A stretch of DNA of 21,967 bases, from the NCBI GenBank assembly GCA_019648995.1, contig BLXT01008249.1, positions 566,366-588,332 of the forward strand, given 5' to 3'. The notes beneath the pieces are model-generated. The model worked only from the letters and a program-made list of their open reading frames with translations, ran no database searches and was not told the origin of the DNA. Source of the DNA: Plakobranchus ocellatus. Taxonomy: Eukaryota > Mollusca > Gastropoda > Plakobranchidae. Each line of letters opens with the position of its first letter. The stretch's first letter is position 1. The position numbers were made by a program, and so were the translations under genes. Below, piece after piece: positions 19,901-21,967 of this stretch.

Positions 19901-21634
19901 AATCATTTGCTCCCCAAAGGCAAAGTCTTGCCCAAAATTTATGGTTGTTGATCCTATGTCTGGAGCTTTGGATGGTGCTGGTGCAATAGGCAAGTAAGCT
20001 GTGGTGCCTGCACTGGAAGGTGGCGAGATGTCTGTATAGATCGGTGCCACAGTCGAGGCGAGTGTTGTGGACACTGTTAATGCTGTCATGGGAGAAGAGA
20101 GAGACGACACAGAAATGGCACAGGTTGAGGAAGCAGGCATTGCAGAGCTCTGCAATAGCTTTCCACCTCCACTAGAAGCTAATAATGAACTAGTCTGCAC
20201 TCTGACTTCATTGTTGGTACTGTGCTCTTGGGCTATGGCACTGGAAAGATGAGTGAAGAGGTCATCAGAGTGAAGTGGCCCTGTGATAATACTTGGCATA
20301 GAATGAAGAGTTGAAGCTGCACTAGGAGACACAGTTGTGACACTCTGGCTGGGAGTTGCTGTGGGTGGTGCACTCAGCGAAGCATTTAGTGTTGTTGATG
20401 ATGAAAACATTGGAGACGACAAAGACATAGGAGCTATGGCACTGCTAGAACTAACTTTGGCTGACACTGTGGATGCTAAAAATGGAGAAGCTGAGTTGAT
20501 CATTGAACAAATTGTAAAATTAGGAGAAACAAGGGGTGTTGACAGGCCGACTTTATTAGTTGAGTTGGCCTGCAAAAACAAGGGCTGGGTAGATGAAATC
20601 AGCGGCGGCACAGACGTTCCTGCAATGTCACTTGTTGTGAAAGCTGGGGTACCAATGCCTAGGGCCATTGTTGGACTGAAAGGAGTGGAGTGTGGTGGAC
20701 CAGATGCTGCCCCAGGAGATACAGAGCTTAGGCCTCCACAGTTCTCATCGATAATGAGCTGAACATTATCAGCGTCATCTTCCTCCAATCCAGCCAGAGG
20801 AGAAGATTTGATATGGATCTGGAGTTGATCAGATGAGCCGGAGGAGCCTGTAGAAATATTAAGGGTGTTTGAATTGCTGGACGAATGCAGAGCTGTATGG
20901 GCTGGAGCTGACGTAGAAGACACAGAGAAAGAAGTGTTTAAAACGTCAGAGCTACTTGAACTGCAAGCACTAGAGGGTGTAATAGAGTTTATGATGCTGC
21001 TAGCACCTCCATTTGTGTTGATTAGAGCACCCACAGTGCTGGCTGGCAGAGAGCTAGAGAAATCTGGAATTAAGTTGCCAACGGTTTCACTGTCCATGGA
21101 TATCCCAGCAGTTGCTGTGGCCTGAGCTAAAAGGTCTGCTTTGTGCACAGATCCTTCACTACTGGTGCTCGATTTCCTTTCCATGGCAGTCCTCTTCTGC
21201 TGCGACTGTTGCTTTTTGCTCTTACTCTTGGTTGAGGTTGTTAAGCTTTTGTCTGACCTTCCCGGGGACAACACTGGAATGACAGATGAAGAGGCAGCTG
21301 GAGAAAAGCCTCTCTGAACAATCTGCGGTGAGACCTGTGCAGTCACAATCGGAGATGCTCTTGAGACAGAGGGGGAGTTCTTTCTGGCTTTAGAAGAGGA
21401 CTTTGACGTAAGAGGGGAGGCTGATGAGATAGATGGGCTCAGCTTTGGAGGGGGGGCTATAACTTTGTGCCCGTTGATGATGAATTGTTGGGACAGAGCT
21501 TGAGGAAAAATGGTGTGGAAGGGGGCAGAGCTGGAAGTGGAGGTGCCCCCCTGAGCAGCTGTTCCTGGAGTAGAAATCACTCCCTGATGCCCTCGGCCAG
21601 CTGGAGTTAGAGCTGGGGCCAGATGTGGAAGACC
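13919..21634 (-). CDS. Giant low-complexity nuclear regulator, 3'-terminal exon (possibly USF3-like)
   Basis: The exon encodes 2571 residues in frame from a phase-0 splice acceptor to TAA. A TGA lies in frame at 21659-21661, just inside the intron, and the first in-frame ATG is only at residue 151. The N-terminus is therefore on upstream exons; a GTG at 21580 is not a credible start. By exon numbering the order is: hydrophobic FIINGHKVI (51-59); Ser/Thr/Ala/Pro-rich disorder with basic clusters near 136-148, 641-690 (KKKGGSKKKKPK), 835-866 and 990-1020; acidic YDFVDDEPGGLNF (about 918-930); acidic/hydrophobic LEESFSMDFQHVMGF to DTLADFFSQ (about 1173-1228), a plausible activation segment; His, Ala and Gln tracts (1400-1620); an Asn/Ser block (1938-2021); Gln (2173-2200) and Ser (2208-2311) tracts ending in KRK/KKK signals; and a His/Met/Phe/Pro-rich C-terminus ending INFSMHDTH. 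No enzymatic fold, zinc finger or membrane segment is visible. Weak collinear similarity of YFNFPSFS, FNTPAARP and HFPLF (2334-2420) to the human USF3 C-terminus, plus the giant terminal exon, suggests USF3; other disordered cofactors remain possible. Confidence 0.92.
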   Translation of the reverse strand, partial: GLPHLAPALTPAGRGHQGVISTPGTAAQGGTSTSSSAPFHTIFPQALSQQFIINGHKVIAPPPKLSPSISSASPLTSKSSSKARKNSPSVSRASPIVTAQVSPQIVQRGFSPAASSSVIPVLSPGRSDKSLTTSTKSKSKKQQSQQKRTAMERKSSTSSEGSVHKADLLAQATATAGISMDSETVGNLIPDFSSSLPASTVGALINTNGGASSIINSITPSSACSSSSSDVLNTSFSVSSTSAPAHTALHSSSNSNTLNISTGSSGSSDQLQIHIKSSPLAGLEEDDADNVQLIIDENCGGLSSVSPGAASGPPHSTPFSPTMALGIGTPAFTTSDIAGTSVPPLISSTQPLFLQANSTNKVGLSTPLVSPNFTICSMINSASPFLASTVSAKVSSSSAIAPMSLSSPMFSSSTTLNASLSAPPTATPSQSVTTVSPSAASTLHSMPSIITGPLHSDDLFTHLSSAIAQEHSTNNEVRVQTSSLLASSGGGKLLQSSAMPASSTCAISVSSLSSPMTALTVSTTLASTVAPIYTDISPPSSAGTTAYLPIAPAPSKAPDIGSTTINFGQDFAFGEQMIQALIGQEKQTTSVSGPVMKGRSRNKKTTVPVSEVTAVTLSTTTTCANSITETAKSFNEAEPSTKKKGGSKKKKPKAEAQQEKEEKEKGKGDSCEKKNEPLSRAEAREKVKSNLNREESLLPVLEVSADDEVKERILHSVSESKVLGSDGSQISLMDMVDKLEVYTSGSSNISTATLCGSINRSSTDYAVAKNTFPLTLSVTEPSLKTSPQSIYSCSLALSTQNVQVKTGALAVPAADELKLGDKPDIPAATKAGFPPKRESARRRKADQQVKDSAPSKVESKRSKKGSSSAALQSDILSTTVNTAIKNSEPVCATKGGGLAGLGTLSGVADAGLSTSDIYDFVDDEPGGLNFCQPPSTPVAKSPTKKTVNSRRGKASKNSVVSTEIVAASSTAAAVIVTAGSTKTSTALKVASTETTSNAIMTRSETKNANQRKNSKRNSNKSKIESDTDVCKTNVAPVSVAIPPSTLSLATMVSPISLGSPPVALSSPTLSTPVSASLGPLCAFSSGPKSPPLFASTPTKLTTPVASKSPPTSSSSTSLTLITASSSECQTVVTPTAASSSDLKKDNLPVSIAAPVVSSAVTTSSVSSANNLASTLEESFSMDFQHVMGFHNPKLGGDTDTQDDPDNSMGLPGGDTLADFFSQHSPSKMMLTSSPPTLHNGVLSPSVELPALRTPAPPPMNHNHNDDHGLMLDENEDSSTVRNLNGSKNFVMPSNQSGRDASSLSSMVTAGKQQSVSRMHTPPPPERKSPANTLPDINLRTSGHSPPGQPPTPSLSLPPSTSPPAPPPPLSSSINNSNRAPVNSNNNSASSSCMKSSSTLSLHHHHHEATAATATNPNPSALEDDDAPIPSLSTSSLDALSEILPLKPITSEIEESCAAAAAEAAAAVASASSNQGSMHAGGNHTNQTLSHVPLPNPDLSSMAHLQQQRQPTPQHQIMEMQQQHHHQQHLDMQQQQQHNMELHQRQNPHLPPQSSPHTLRPPSASTTPLPSPKHHASPGSASNAGSVHSMSPAAQQQQHHSCHKQQQQSAQMGGNSNNPMMPASGAPPLSHPPQHPSPSMTQMFSPLDSSPRNANFASPPSGSSMKLKHMSPSSAHTTPEHQQQQNNQSSYMNSQKQQQQQGAFVQGAGVNQPQKQQYSSGDKMSDAHPNASPVASSSSRMGSDSFAAFNNMGTGANTASPAHNSAGVPPMSSNNASGFSFSLSSSSSSAQPPQQQSSCNATLNKSAINTSNGGSPAASTNHRGSMPSLPQSATASTPNLSQPSHPPHSSPYRSPFFPTPHPSMNSLVPPHSVPTPSSSVPPPHHGLSLHPLGNMEIQHPFSQTMDGTGGPHYGMIGAPSLMAFSNPPKLDIPPIAKSPTYNNSNTSAAGGNSANSKCNSNSGSSNSTSNNTGKSPGSGINSNSSNNSNSNNNNSSSYNSSNSTNGGNKEHGHSSSSSSSSSSNRNYHSSSKSATTAESIFQQQQKRPNTIQHLPQGLAAHMDPMARLGSLSNNANSNNSASFFGVSFPAAAPSPAPSALSSASMPLRHLPDTGIAGSASASARYEYPSHLLHPSSHHSSTMGFPHPHSQLPSAYGAHSSFARDCSRLDTNSHLQQQQPQVPQQQAQQQQQQPPQQQPSQQSSPRKPASSKKSTSSSSSSSHRGNSSSNNSSSTNHSHSPATSSSSSTSSSSRSHANTSSGGSSTSNSSNNRNSSSSSGTSGSTNSNSAGGSSSSSSQKRKAASSSSSSSSKKKSTGSQHTGYPTMDPMDTAMSGANMFEPSLSYFNFPSFSQSMSPPAARPHHQSEATTNMPPPPSFLGGMFNTPAARPISNSAGSAGSKAAADMSAAAAASHFPLFHTRSAHSNSFFQPGGFGMNSMTGQHPAQSPHHHHPHHSMGMPHHMTAAAAFGLFGGGGNDAASACAGGDNMGINPAANKWMDHSGLQHGAHQTTASLYHSRPHSAQPHMMAAFYPHSFDSRSHMGQAFNGSMGPPPPPFHAALPPINFSMHDTH
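14690..15120 (-). repeat. Coding trinucleotide-repeat tract (poly-Ser and poly-Gln)
   Basis: Dense AGC/AGT and CAG/CAA codon repeats encode Ser-rich sequence (with Asn, Gly and Thr) and a Gln block. On the plus strand they read as CTG/TTG runs, which explains the long overlapping Leu/Cys/Val-rich plus-strand frames. Such runs are likely to vary in length between individuals. Confidence 0.85.
16780..17120 (-). repeat. Coding CAG/CAA-rich block (poly-Gln/His)
   Basis: Interspersed CAG, CAA and CAC/CAT codons give HQQHLDMQQQQQHNMELHQ-like sequence and other short Gln/His runs. Mixed codons limit the longest pure CAG run to about five or six units. The frame is maintained throughout, so the repeats are tolerated within the protein. 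Confidence 0.8.
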
Positions 21635-21662
21635 CTGTGAGAGAGGAGAAAACAGCAGTCAG
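21635..21662 (-). other. 3' splice site with branch point candidate
   Basis: On the coding strand TTTTCTCCTCTCTCACAG ends at 21635 and is followed directly by GGT, codon 1 of the exon. The uninterrupted pyrimidine tract is strong. CTGAC (21658-21662) lies about 25 bases upstream of the AG and fits a branch point; CTTAAC at 21676-21681 is an alternative. The reading frame closes (TGA, 21659-21661) just upstream, as expected for intron sequence. Confidence 0.88.
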
Positions 21663-21967
21663 AAACACTGTTATTGTTAAGCTTACTTCTACAAAAAAAA
21701 AAAAAAAAAAACTCAGCAAAAAACATTAAAAAAAAAGTGTTTTTCCCCTTGTGTTCCTTATTTGTTTGCAAATTTTAACAAACTACAAACTTGTTTAGAC
21801 TTTTTTCTTTGGTAGGGCTAAGAATTTTAAAGCAAAAAAAAGTTAGATCAGATAATTTATGCTCATGAAGTCATTCAATTCACAAATCATGTTTTGACCT
21901 AAAAAAATATTTAAAAAAAAAAAAAAAAAATCAGTCGGCTACATTAACAATGAGGTAAAATGCAGAA
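21635..21967 (-). other. Intron upstream of the giant exon (partial)
   Basis: AT-rich sequence with long plus-strand A-runs (about 21692-21710 and 21914-21930), that is T-runs on the coding strand, typical of metazoan introns. The 5' splice site is beyond the window. No other exon is recognisable here. Confidence 0.75.

Noticed and set aside
14197..21125. Many plus-strand and alternative-frame open frames of 60-183 codons over the large exon (for example 14629-14991, 15013-15447, 18114-18608)
   Set aside because: They are shadows of the codon repeats in the minus-strand exon. They encode Leu/Cys/Val/Gly or Ser/Leu repeats, show no family resemblance, and sit inside a far longer coherent frame.
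21578..21580. GTG as translation start of the large protein
   Set aside because: Eukaryotic context, a strong splice acceptor 54 bases upstream in the same frame, and open frame between them; upstream exons supply the real start.

Overview
This is a eukaryotic, metazoan-looking window. It is AT-rich with many homopolymer runs and microsatellites, and it carries decayed non-LTR retrotransposon, tRNA-derived SINE and MITE sequence. It contains one very large intron-bounded coding exon. A degenerate repeat near 2.42-2.53 kb encodes a phrase (QGDVRLLGP, then PAELRADPL) that I recall from repeat-derived hypothetical proteins of sea slugs. A mollusc, perhaps a heterobranch gastropod, is therefore my best guess. 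This is inference; no species-diagnostic gene is present.

Layout. 1-440: a three-copy satellite-like tandem repeat with an embedded (CT)n tract. 574-745: a tRNA-derived SINE head on the plus strand. About 815-2420, minus strand: a heavily frameshifted APE-endonuclease/reverse-transcriptase retrotransposon copy that no long open frame reveals. It appears to carry a GC-richer nested insertion, and another repeat fragment abuts its 5' side. 2.6-4.5 kb: AT-rich non-coding sequence with (ACAA)n and (TA)n microsatellites. 4.51-5.09 kb: a second SINE head, a near-perfect 102-bp tandem duplication, and a 162-bp TA-flanked MITE whose left end was copied by that duplication. 5.1-13.9 kb: AT-rich sequence without a credible gene. 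The part next to the coding exon must include the 3' untranslated region of the main gene.

13,919-21,634, minus strand: a single terminal coding exon of 2571 codons plus stop. It starts at a strong 3' splice site, and the rest of the window (21,635-21,967) is intron. The protein is a Ser/Thr/Pro/Asn/Gln/His-rich, largely disordered probable nuclear regulator with several basic clusters. The conventional DNA-binding domain, if there is one, must lie in upstream exons outside the window. Weak collinear resemblance of the C-terminal aromatic/proline motifs to the bHLH protein USF3, plus the same giant-terminal-exon architecture, makes a USF3-like protein my leading but unproven suggestion.

I see no RNA gene, CRISPR array, operon or other dedicated multi-gene system. 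The interest lies in the giant low-complexity exon, the layered decayed mobile elements, and a strand asymmetry that may mark how far the minus-strand transcript runs.
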